From assembly GCA_024516035.1 (NCBI GenBank), contig CM044958.1:2349566-2413565 (forward strand): a stretch of DNA of 64,000 bases, in the 5' to 3' direction. A program made the translations under genes and the position numbers. Positions 54,045 to 63,311 of the stretch are shown here, piece after piece (position 1 is the stretch's first letter; the number at the start of each line of letters is the position of its first letter). This DNA comes from Bactericera cockerelli. Its lineage: Eukaryota > Arthropoda > Insecta > Hemiptera > Triozidae. The notes below the pieces were generated by a model, which worked only from the letters and a program-made list of their open reading frames with translations, had not been told where the DNA came from and ran no database searches.

Positions 54045-54057
54045 AATGCAATGGATT

Positions 54058-54200
54058 CTTAACTCAGAGATTAGGCATTGCTATAATTAGAGGGAATGTA
54101 ACATCTGTGCTTGGCACACTACCCAAGGATGATTGTTTGAAAGAAGTGTATTATATTATAGAAATAAAAATCCCACTAGTGAAAAAAAAAAAAAAAAAAA
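54058..54200 (+). pseudogene. Short polyadenylated retroinsert with target-site duplication
   Basis: The insert ends in about 19 A (54182-54200), with GAAATAAAAATCCC (an AATAAA signal) about 20 bases upstream. TGCAATGGATT occurs on both sides (54047-54057 and 54201-54211). This is the structure of a 5'-truncated processed transcript, probably a 3' UTR, copied by LINE machinery. The source gene is not identified. Confidence 0.75.
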
Positions 54201-54214
54201 TGCAATGGATTAGT

Positions 54215-54345
54215 AGTCACCATGTAGCTTGATCGATAAGGCGGCGGACTTGTAACTGGGAGGTCGGTGGTACAAATCCCAAGTTCAGCAAAGATTTCGT
54301 AAAGCTGGTTTGAAAGTGATTAACACAAATTTTCCGCAATGCTCA
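54215..54345 (+). mobile_element. tRNA-derived SINE (GATCGATAAGGCGGCGGAC family)
   Basis: GTAGCTTGATCGATAAGGCG, GCGGACTTGTAACTGGGAGG, TCGGTGGTACAAATCCCAAG, then AAAGTGATTAACACAAATTT. The sense-strand reference copy for this family. Confidence 0.82.
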
Positions 54346-54867
54346 CTTTCACAAAAAAAATACATTTATTATTGTTATTACTTCCGATGATTTTCTATAA
54401 ATAAGAAGTATTGAGTCCAATTTTGTAATAAAATAAATAAACAAAAAAAAATTCCTCCGACTTTCTTTCAATGGATTGCAAATTTGTAAAGAGGCCTTGC
54501 CAAGTAGTTCGATGGTGTAACTAGAATAGACAATGGCGTTTTTTTTCACTAGAATAGCATTGGGGGGAAGAGAGGGAGAAAGAGAAAAAGAGAGAGGGAG
54601 AGAAGGAGTGAGAGGAGGAGGAAGAAGTAATGAAAGGAGTATCCCAATAATTACTAATGAACAATCGATTATCCGAAGGGATTAGAACAGAAAGAGATTA
54701 AGGAGGACTTACCGAAGTAGAAATGATTATCTTTCCTACTAAATAATGAAAGGGAAATTCAGTGAATAATGAAGGCGTAATTTACTGTTTCTAAAAGGAT
54801 TATGTAGGATAAACCATTCAACGAGCATTTGTTTCTCATTGAGCAAAAGAAATGATGTTTTTAACTT

Positions 54868-54970
54868 ATCGAGTCACTTCTCGCCCATCAGAGGGGACGC
54901 ATGATACAGGATGGGCAAGCTTCAACAGTTGCTGTTGTTTCGTATTCATAAAAATGAAGCATTTGCTCGT
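54868..54970 (+). mobile_element. Gly-like SINE, 3' fragment
   Basis: GAGTCACTTCTCGCCCATCA, GAGGGGACGCATGATACAGG and ATGGGCAAGCTTCAACAG match the SINE body. The end is mutated (GTTTCGTATTCATAAAAATG). Confidence 0.68.
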
Positions 54971-55039
54971 AAAAGCTTTAGTTTTTTTTATGAATACGAC
55001 CCATTGTTTAATAGATACGAGGAAGAAAATATAAAATAA

Positions 55040-55247
55040 TAATAATTATAATATCGCCTTATTTATACTGCCCGATTAGGACTATTAAGTCCCATTTTTC
55101 CAGGAGTAAGCCCAAGACAATATTATTACGTGGTAAAAATCCCAAATGCGAGGATAACTTGTCATGTCTCGGCTGGGTTTCGAGCCCGCGACCTCTTGTA
55201 TCTCTGGATTCACAGAGTGCCGCCTTTACCACTGAGCTACCGGGACA
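55040..55247 (-). mobile_element. tRNA-derived SINE (CCCGGTAGCTCAG family), full length
   Basis: On the - strand: TCCCGGTAGCTCAGTGGTAA, GGCGGCACTCTGTGAATCCA, CGCGGGCTCGAAACCCAGCC, then the body and a (AAT)n-type tail at 55040. Confidence 0.87.
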
Positions 55248-55461
55248 AAAAACATAGTTTTAAGTTCGCTTAGTTCGTTTGCATTGCAAGCAACTCCAAG
55301 AACTCTGCTAGTACTAAACTAATAAGCAATTATAAATTATTGGAAAAAAACTAACTACATCAAGAACTTCAAGAAAAGCTATTAAAAACTGGACGGAAAA
55401 GTAATCTACTTTGATCAAACTATTTTTAAATTTCAAAAGTGAAATTTTTTTTAAAAAAAAC

Positions 55462-55503
55462 CAGCGTCGATAGTTAGTTGAATGCACCGGTTCTAGTAGA
55501 ATC
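55462..55503 (+). mobile_element. 5S-derived SINE head fragment
   Basis: ACCAGCGTCGATAGTTAGTT and GAATGCACCGGTTCTAGTAG match only the first 40 bases of the 5S-like head. Confidence 0.55.
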
Positions 55504-55559
55504 AATGGCGGACCCTGCACATATGTAATTTGAAGTATAATTAAATATTGAATATCATC

Positions 55560-55670
55560 ATAGGGTTTCGTCATCGTGAACGATGGTAGCCAGACAGAGG
55601 AGGAATGACTCAGCACAAGAAGGCTAATAATTGAAAAGGGCCCCCAGAACCAAGCCAATGCTGGTCTACT
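55560..55670 (+). repeat. Dispersed repeat preceding the 38-bp minisatellite
   Basis: GTCATCGTGAACGATGGTAG, GGAGGAATGACTCAGCACAA and AAGGGCCCCCAGAACCAAGC match 13460-13610. Confidence 0.82.
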
Positions 55671-56108
55671 CCCTGTTTATAGTCCGCCAGCCAGACTGCT
55701 GGTATACTCACTGTTTATAGTCCCCCAGCCAGACTGCTGGTCTACTCACTGTTTATAGTCCCCCAGCCAGACTGCTGGTATACTCACTGTTTATAGTCCC
55801 CCAGCCAGACTGCTGGTCTACTCACTGTTTATAGTCCCCCAGACAGACCGCTGGTCTACTCACTGTTTATAGTCCCCCAGCCAGACTGCTGGTATACTCA
55901 CTGTTTATAGTCCCCCAGCCAGACTGCTGGTCTACTCACTGTTTATAGTCCCCCAGCCAGACTGCTAGTCTACTCCCTTTTTATAGTCCCCCAGCCAGAC
56001 TGCTGGTCGACTATAGTCCCCCAGCCAGACTACTGGTCTACTCCCTGTTTATAGTCCCTCAGCCGGACTACTGGTCTACTCCCTGTTTAAAGTCCCCCAG
56101 CCAGAGTA
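55655..56108. repeat. 38-bp minisatellite, about 12 copies
   Basis: The unit is CTGGTCTACTCACTGTTTAT then AGTCCCCCAGCCAGACTG. TATAC/TCTAC and CACTG/CCCTG/CCCTT variants are spread along the array. One unit near 56000 is shortened by loss of ACTCACTGTTTAT-type bases. The unit is present once or twice in the unamplified repeats at 13600, 44460 and 48955. Confidence 0.95.
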
Positions 56109-56424
56109 ACATCAGGAACAACTTCAACAACAATATTTAAATCTTCAAATTATAATTATTTCCTTTAACAATTCTTCCGGAAAGGTAGAAAGGCACACAC
56201 TTCTGTTGATGACATTTTGTTGAGCTGTTCTCATAAAAAAAGTTCTTCGTAAAAAATATTCATGTATTCCAGATATTTACAACTAAATCATTTCAAGATC
56301 TTCATAAAAGTTTTTTTAAAAAATAAGAGAAGCAAGAAAGTGAACAATAACTTCTTCGTGATTTTTTACAACATTTTTTTTTTTTTAAATGTATGTGATA
56401 AGAAAATGAATTGTTTTCATAGCG

Positions 56425-56563
56425 CAGTAAGCCCAAGACATATTATTACGTGATGAAAATCCCAAAATGGGACTATAACTTATCATGTCCCGGCTGGGTT
56501 TCGAATCCGCGATCTCATGAATCTTTGGATTTAGCGCCATTACCACTGAGCTACCGGGACAGA
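56425..56563 (-). mobile_element. tRNA-derived SINE (CCCGGTAGCTCAG family), truncated
   Basis: On the - strand: GTCCCGGTAGCTCAGTGGTA, CGCGGATTCGAAACCCAGCC, GGGACATGATAAGTTATAGT, then ATCACGTAATAATATGTCTT. Confidence 0.82.
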
Positions 56564-56587
56564 TACTGTTCTGAGTTCTTTGTTCAG

Positions 56588-56638
56588 CACATTAAGAGTC
56601 CACCACCGTGTCTATCGAGCTACCGAGGTCGGTATTCT
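56588..56638 (-). mobile_element. SINE head fragment (GATCGATAAGGCGGCGGAC family)
   Basis: On the - strand: GACCTCGGTAGCTCGATAGA and CACGGTGGTGGACTCTTAAT, a mutated head only. Confidence 0.5.
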
Positions 56639-57149
56639 TACCAAATATAAGACCAAATTATGTATGTTTTTTTTTTTTTAATCAAATGATATCTTACAAA
56701 AACGTACCCAATACTTTTGTTCTCCACAGAAAAATCGGAAGTAATCAACACATCGGATACCTACATTATACATTCTAGATTCTAGAATAATAAACTCGTT
56801 CTTGTAATGGTGATATCGTAAAAAAATGCTGAATTTTCTTTACAAATTCTCTGTACGTAGAACTTATTTTGTCACATCGACGACAGTTCCTTGTGATGTG
56901 TGACTTATTTGTATGTCTCTGAGATATTGAGATTTTATGTTCCCTATTTTCGACACTCACTGCCGTTTTTTTCGAAAGCCATTTCACTTTCTTCGAACTC
57001 CATATTCGCTCTTCTGTTTTGTTGTCTTAACAGTTCTTTTTTTTTTTTCTTCTTCTTCTTCTTCTTCGAGAAATAACATTGTATCCAAATAAGTAAATTT
57101 TATCCAAATAAGATTGCATGTTTGCAATCTATTTGGATGAATAAGATGA

Positions 57150-57310
57150 AATCTCGTGTTGACCCAGCACCTAATTGGGAAGTATTGTGTCACTTCTCGC
57201 CCATCAGGGGGAGGGGGCATACTACGGGATGGGCAAGCTACAACACAGACCACAACATTCTACAGTAGCTCCCGTTCCATGGATACGAAGGCTGTGAAAC
57301 AATCATCTTT
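57150..57310 (+). mobile_element. Gly-like SINE, 3' part
   Basis: CGTGTTGACCCAGCACCTAA, TTGGGAAGTATTGTGTCACT, GGCATACTACGGGATGGGCA, GAAGGCTGTGAAACAATCAT. The head is missing. Confidence 0.82.
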
Positions 57311-57694
57311 TTTTTAATACTTACTGCAAATTATTCAATCTATTTTACTTTTTCGATCGCTCAAGACCCGAGCATAGGGCTTTTATCCAAATAATATTAT
57401 ATGTTGGCAATCTATTTTACTTTTGTTAGATCACTCTTTCGCTCTAGATCCAAGCATGGTATTTTTTAGTAAGGCGGGTTTGAGTAATTCTGTTATCACC
57501 CTTGTGGTTAACACAGATCTGATAACCGTGTTAAAAAAAACCTATCTCGCTCTCATCATGTGTGTGAGGAAGTACTTAGAATTGATTTATTATGATGATC
57601 TCAGTGGAGTAAGTTACCTATCCTGCGGGATTTCTCTACGCTCCCAGAAATTCGCATTACAAATTCCAATCACATTGTTTAGTTTCATTATTAT

Positions 57695-58019
57695 GGGTTC
57701 TCTCTTTCATTTCTATCCTTCTCTCTCTTTCTCTCTAATTTCTATCCTTATTTCTCTCTTTAATTCCTACACATCGCTTTCTCTCTCTTTCATTCCTATC
57801 CTGCTCTCTCTTTCTCTCTAAGTCCTATCTTTCTCTCTCTTTCTCTTTCATTTCTATCCTTCTCTCTCTTTCTCTCTAATTCCTATAAATCGCTTTCTCT
57901 CTCTTTCTCTTTCATTCTTATCCTTCTTTCTCTTTCATTCCTATCCTTTTCTCTCTTTCTCTCTAATTCCTATCTTTCTCTCTCTCTTTCTTTCCTATCC
58001 TTCTCTCTAATTCATATCC

Positions 58020-58059
<40 letters not shown>

Positions 58060-58130
58060 GTTTCATTCCTATCCTTCCCTCTTTCTCTCTCTCTCTCTCT
58101 CACTCTCTTCCTCTGTCCCTTTCTCTTTTC
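57695..58130. repeat. Pyrimidine-rich tract with CATTCCTATCCTTCTCTC units
   Basis: CTCTCTTTCTCTCTAATTCC and TATCCTTCTC repeat at roughly 50-60 bp from 57715 to 58000, then (CT)n. Frames are low complexity. Confidence 0.9.
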
Positions 58131-58324
58131 CAGCATTAGCATACCCTTCTTTAGAAGAAATGTAGATAGACCATACTGAGCTCTTGTGCAGAATGAAGTA
58201 TAAATCAAATAAATCGGAGTAACTAAGAGCAAATAATATTGAAGCTATACAAGTACACGTACATAAACAAATAACAAGTATAAATTTACGCTAAACAACG
58301 GGAAAGTACTTCACAATGTTTTCT

Positions 58325-58430
58325 TGTTACTTCCGATAAATTTCTAATATTAATGGAAAGTATCGTGTTCGGTTTTCTAAAAAAAAAAAAAAACTTGCTC
58401 CGATTTCAATTTTTTTACTTTCTAGACTTT
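58325..58430 (+). repeat. ACTTCCGAT hairpin repeat
   Basis: ACTTCCGATAAATTTCTAAT, GTATCGTGTTCGGTTTTCT, poly-A, then TTGCTCCGATTTCAATTTTT. It is the sense orientation of the 15890-15975 end, with the right arm mutated. Confidence 0.65.
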
Positions 58431-58461
58431 GTAGTTTATGATGAATAAAAAAAGAGATGAA

Positions 58462-58538
58462 CCATCGAATACACCAGTTCTCGCTCTGTCACTGAAGTTA
58501 AGCAACGTCCAGCGAGGTTAAGACTTGGATAGGTGACT
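58462..58538 (+). mobile_element. 5S-derived SINE, head only
   Basis: CATCGAATACACCAGTTCTC, CACTGAAGTTAAGCAACGTC, CAGCGAGGTTAAGACTTGGA and TAGGTGACT align with the 5S-like head of 50435. The sequence then leaves the SINE body. It may be a fragment or an independent 5S pseudogene. Confidence 0.65.
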
Positions 58539-58544
58539 AATATA

Positions 58545-59275
58545 AAATCTCCCAATGATTTCCGGACATCTCAAAAGAAAATGGCGGACACCATTTGCTC
58601 TTAGCATGGGGTCCACCATTTTCCTTTGAGGCAGTGTTTGTTATTTCCTATGCAGAACGGGTGCTTCAGTTCTCGTTATTAACTTTCTAAATGAATGCTT
58701 TGTCATGGAGTATACTGGATCAGTGACACCAATTCCAGTACTTTTGCCTTCAGCAGAATGCAAATTTCTATCAGGTCAACATCGATCAACCTTTGATGCA
58801 CCTTCAAACGAAACATAATTCTACGTCCAGGTGCATAATCTTTGATGTTGCAAAAACAGAATTCTCAATAATTGAACAAAACAATTCTAAGTGAATTTTG
58901 AATAGGGTACCTTTGATGTTTGCCGAATTGGAACCCTATGAATAGACTCAAACTGTTTTGCAATTACTTTGGGGCTAAAGAGCCTAAGTTGTGAAACCTG
59001 GGGCGGTATTATTTGCGATTTGTGCTGTAGCTACACGTGGCTACTAAAATACAGTTTGTACAGGTCACAGGAAAATGTTATTAGTTTTGGTTCTAAATAG
59101 GCACATAATATTCCTGAGGGTATCAATTAGTGAGGAATTATTTTGTTGAGCTCATTATTATTGTATTTTGAAATACTCGTAAATGAATGTACTTTGCCTT
59201 GAGTAGGTATTAATTTAAAATTATTCAGTTCCTACTCACTCATTTAGAAAAAAAATGAATACATATACCTATCAT
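58545..59275. other. No recognised feature
   Basis: Less AT-rich than average in places, with no open frame over 60 codons or known motif. ATTTTGTTGAGCTCATTATT near 59141 recurs as TTTTGTTGAGCTTATTATGT near 59821, with CTGAGG(G/T)TAT and (G)TCAC(A/G)GG(A)AA shared upstream. This suggests an old dispersed repeat present twice (about 58980-59165 and 59680-59840). Confidence 0.5.
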
Positions 59276-59277
59276 AG

Positions 59278-59460
59278 TCTTAGTAGTGGTAAAGGCCGCA
59301 CTCTGAATCCAGAGGCTGCGGGCTCGATACTCGGCTAGGACATAGGACAAGTTATCCTCCCATTTGGCATTTTTACCACTTAATAATACGTCTTGGGTTT
59401 ACTGCTGAAACAACGGGACTTAATAGTCCTAATTGAGTAGTATAAATAAGGCGAGATTAT
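59278..59460 (+). mobile_element. tRNA-derived SINE (CCCGGTAGCTCAG family), diverged
   Basis: TAGTGGTAAAGGCCGCACTC, CGGGCTCGATACTCGGCTAG, GGACAAGTTATCCTCCCATT, AATAATACGTCTTGGGTTTA and GGCGAGATTATCATTA. Confidence 0.75.
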
Positions 59461-60016
59461 CATTACCATACATATTTCTAAACTATTATTATGCGTATAT
59501 AAAATCTACATCGAATAATGTATATTTTATCAAAAATAAAGGGGGAAAAAAAAACTAAAAAAAAACAGAACTTCATAAATTACTTATCGTGCATCATCAT
59601 CATCACAGCACGTTGCATACTCACTAGTTGCAGGGCGTGCATTTAAATTGGGATATAATCGACGATCGTAGTGTTGTTTTGAACCTGGGGCCTGTTGTTT
59701 TAGTTTTGTTGCACGTGGCAATGAAGAGCACTTTTTTTTTAGGTCACGGGAATTTACAAAAAATGTACACAATTGTCCTGAGGTTATTTAAGTTATTTAT
59801 ATCAATGGATCGGGAATTATTTTGTTGAGCTTATTATGTATTTTTTTAATGAACATTTATTTGGAGAGAGATCTATGACAATAGAAGTACTTGCCCCTGG
59901 GCTTATTTAATTTTCAATTTTGCGATCGTTTTTGATATTTTTTTTTTTTTTTTCTTAACGTTCTTTGCTTTCAGCATTAAAAAGTTCTGATTATAAATAT
60001 TGATAAAAGAAAAAGC

Positions 60017-60122
60017 TGTTTTTAATTTACCTAGGGGAATTTTCTGTCTTTTTCTTTCTATTTTTCGTGTTTTTTAAGTAAAAATAAAAAGACAGAAAAT
60101 TAAGCTGGTAAATTAAAAAAGT
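60017..60122. repeat. Imperfect long hairpin
   Basis: TTTTTAATTTACCTAGGGGA, ATTTTCTGTCTTTTT on the left pair with AAAAAGACAGAAAATTAAGC, TGGTAAATTAAAAA on the right, with a loop of about 30-35 nt and an internal bulge. Confidence 0.75.
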
Positions 60123-60124
60123 AA

Positions 60125-61225
60125 TATTTACCGTCATGCCGATAAAGTTTCAATTTGGAGGTCCAATGGTTAGCTAAATAGGTAGACCATGAGAAACGAA
60201 GAAAATTCTTTCTAAAGCTTGCAAGAATTTATTGAAAAAAAATAAAGATATTAAAGTATAGGGACAAGTTTATTCATGTAAATGTTCAATCAACAAGCAC
60301 TTTACTGTCAAAAAACCTAATCGATCGTTTCGTAACAGGAAATATATAACAGATTTTTTTTTTTTATTATAAAGATAACATTAACGTAGTAAATTTGGAT
60401 AATCATTAACTCATTTTTACAATACTTTCAAGGAAAGTATTGCATGTAATTTATGTGTCAAAATTTTGACACATTCATTTTTCCCTTGATTTCTATTTTT
60501 TAATAGTTTCTTCACATTTTTTTCGACGGGTCATGTAAAATTATTCGTCGAGATCATTTGTCCGAATGAAGGCCTCTTCTTATTAAAATATATTATGAAA
60601 GGGTTTTTACATCACATTATTATACCTTGCACTGCCTCCATTGTTGCCATATGGCAACACTAGGCGTTAATGGGTTAATAATAATGGGCTCACATTTTAT
60701 TTTATGTATTATAATAATTTATTATTGTACTCTCATAAATTAATCCAAATAATGGTTTATTTATTTATTATACTCAAACTATCTTTCCATTGCCCTTATC
60801 CGTTCACATCATTGCCCCTCCCATATTCTTCCCAAGCAAAAACAAAAGCCAACTCAAAGGTTTGTTGATTTTCCAATGCTCCAGGAAAATAGTATAAAGA
60901 GGATTAAATAGTAATAAGAGTTTGAGAAAATTCCTACCAGGAGATTTTCTTTTCTCTCATTAATGATGTCTGTCTTTTTTCTTTCTTTTTTTCTTTCTTT
61001 TTTTCCCTTCTTTATTTACTGTCCGTCCATTCTACTTAGTTTTAGCTTTCCTTACTTTTAATTGGAAACAAAATTGGAGGATATTTTCCAGGGTATTTTG
61101 TTTAGTTCTTTTACGTCCGATTATAAATATTTATTTCGTATTGTTCTTCTCTCTTGAAGGCTGTTTTTGCCCGTTTTGTTTTTACTGTCTGACTATCCTA
61201 CATCTTTTTCATTCATATTCATTAA
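60125..61225. other. No gene recognised
   Basis: AT-rich sequence with a short perfect palindrome GTTGCCATATGGCAAC near 60643-60658 and a (CTTT)n-like stretch near 60975-61010. Nothing coding. Confidence 0.45.
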
Positions 61226-61859
61226 AATATACAGGGTGGACCAAAAAAACGTTTACACCCGTTAATGGTAGATTACTGACGACATTTCCAGCCCGGATCT
61301 GCAATCCGTTTTTTTCGGATTCGCCTTCGTAACTGCACAAAGTGATTTTTTGCAACTTTCCGAAAAAGTCCGACTTTGGCTTATTCCTCAGGTCAGAACT
61401 TTTTTCCTGTTTAAGATGAGTTAATTCTGAACAATTCTGCAGAAAGCCAACAAAATTTCGATGTTTCTAGTTACACTATTTTGTTTTTTAGGATTTGGTT
61501 TGTCATATTTTTTTACACCTGAACAGAAAAAAACACACGAAAAAACTTTTTTACTAAATAAAACACTCGACATTTGTCCGAACAAATTTTGGCACAGACA
61601 CGGGCAAGTTTGATAAAAGTTGGCGGCCGCCCCGAGGATGCTAAAAAATAATTTTACCATTTTTTATCACGTGATCTTCTGGGAAAAATTATTAGATGTT
61701 TGCCAAAAACTCTTCAAAAATCCTAAGAGTTTTCTAGCTGTAGACTGTGTAAGGGCGTCTTGTATTGTTTACAAAAATTGTTTACATTGCTGTTTTTGAA
61801 TACCGCGGTCTCACATGCCTTCACCAGCCAGTTTAGGAAAATTCAAATGATAATTTTTG

Positions 61860-61955
61860 TGCTTTTCTCGATTGTCAGTGGTGTTAGCTAGATGTGGTAG
61901 TGCTAAGAATGTTAGACGCATGACCGAGGTTCAATTCTCGGCGGTCAATATTATT
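61860..61955 (+). mobile_element. Possible tRNA-like SINE head
   Basis: TGGTGTTAGCTAGATGTGGT and GACCGAGGTTCAATTCTCGG have box A-like and box B-like pieces. The sequence lies inside the long-inverted-repeat element. Confidence 0.4.
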
Positions 61956-62463
61956 TTAATTATCAAAAAAATCTGATGGAATATTTTATTCATACCTGTA
62001 TCTGACCTGTTGTAACACCAACAACTTATGGTTTTTTTGGTGGTAATACCATCTGTAAATTGAGTTATATCAGATACTATTGGTATCACAATACACATAA
62101 TTATTATTCATGTAAGCCCCTGAGAGACTGCCTTGATAATGTAAGGATGGTTTTTCTTAATATGCTTCCCTACGAGAAAAAAAACTAGCGAATTTTCCAA
62201 ACGAAAATAAAGTTTATGAAATAAATCTAGGTAAATATGTAGGTAGGTTCTTCTATCATAAACAATACTAATTAAATAATAAATATTTATCGATTGGAAT
62301 ATTTACTCATAATTGGAAGTCTTGAAAAAAACAAGATAATATTTTGTAAATTTAATAAACTTTTGCGGTCTTTATTATGTTTTATACTATTTTGGTATAA
62401 ACAAAAAGGTATAAAAAAAAAAAACATTTTGTGTTAGTATGTTCAATGAGAAACGATTAGAAG

Positions 62464-62578
62464 CCCACGATTAGCTCAGTGGTAAGCTAGTAACTTGCCA
62501 TGCAGAAGATCCCACCCTGGTCCGAACGCCAGAGCCAGCAAAAATTCATGACTACAAAATAAAAAAGACTGTTGCCAT
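62464..62578 (+). mobile_element. Gly-like SINE head
   Basis: CGATTAGCTCAGTGGTAAGC and ACTTGCCATGCAGAAGATCC match the head of the 40195 family. The body is short or deleted, ending AAAATAAAAAAGACTG. Confidence 0.65.
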
Positions 62579-62684
62579 TTTTTATTTAGCCATTGTACAC
62601 ACTATGGATTCTTCTCACACAAATTTTTGAAACCAATGGTTACTTTAGTACCTTACTTCTAACTCAGAACTTTGCCTCTACCTT

Positions 62685-62714
62685 CTTGCCTCTCTCTCTC
62701 TCTTTCGCTCTCTG

Positions 62715-62764
<50 letters not shown>

Positions 62765-62785
62765 CCTCCCTCCCTTCTCAATTCC
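62685..62785. repeat. (CT)n microsatellite
   Basis: An uninterrupted CT run of about 44 bases (62717-62760) is flanked by CT-rich sequence and (CCCT)n. Confidence 0.95.
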
Positions 62786-62786
62786 C

Positions 62787-63004
62787 TCAGAGGAACTGTT
62801 GGAAGTGGCGTCCACCTTCCTGGATGCAAAGGTTGAACCTCTTCATCATATTCCGTCGAATGTTGCGGAAGATTCCAGGTTTTTCTGTCAGGTCATCGAA
62901 TGCGAACAGGATTCTTGCTACCAGATTCTACTACTCTTGCGTCTCCACTGGTATTTCGTAAACTTTGTTTTTCACGTGATCCCAAATGTTCCTGTTGGTA
63001 GCTC
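62787..63004 (-). pseudogene. Tc1/mariner-superfamily transposase C-terminal remnant
   Basis: The - strand ends with a TGA at 62787-62789. It reads N-x-W-D-H-V-K-N-K-V-Y, then in a shifted part IFRNIRRNMMKRFNLCIQEG and G-R-H-F-Q-Q-F-L. The W-x(2)-(V/I)-K-N-x-V-Y...R-x(2)-CI-x(2)-GG-x-HFQ-x-L layout is typical of the end of these transposases. An in-frame stop in the middle and the missing catalytic core show that it is dead. The long inverted repeats around it fit this assignment. Confidence 0.72.
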
Positions 63005-63029
63005 CATATGCTAAATGCGTATCTGCCAT

Positions 63030-63311
63030 TTCAGCATCCGAATTATAATAATGTAACTTGTACTAAAAAAACTCAAGAAGTTTAAAGAAAATATTTCATT
63101 GAATGCAGAAAAATATGCTTGAAAACTATCATCGAGAAACAAACAATCATTCATTTGACTGGCCTTTCATTTCAGCATCCGAATTATAATAATGTAACTT
63201 GTACTAAAAAAACTCAAAAAGTTTAAAGAAAATATTTCATAGAATGCAGAAAAATATGCTTGAAAACTATCATCGAGAAACAAACAATCATTCATTTGAC
63301 TGGCCTTTCAT
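63030..63311. repeat. 141-bp tandem duplication
   Basis: TTCAGCATCCGAATTATAAT at 63030 and at 63171 begin two copies differing at only two or three bases. The block ends in GACTGGCCTTTCATT both times. Confidence 0.93.

Noticed and set aside
58462..58538. Possible 5S rRNA gene
   Set aside because: It is incomplete and closer to the SINE head consensus than to a full 5S rRNA.
60643..60658. GTTGCCATATGGCAAC palindrome as a regulatory site
   Set aside because: A single short palindrome in AT-rich DNA with no context; chance or repeat remnant.
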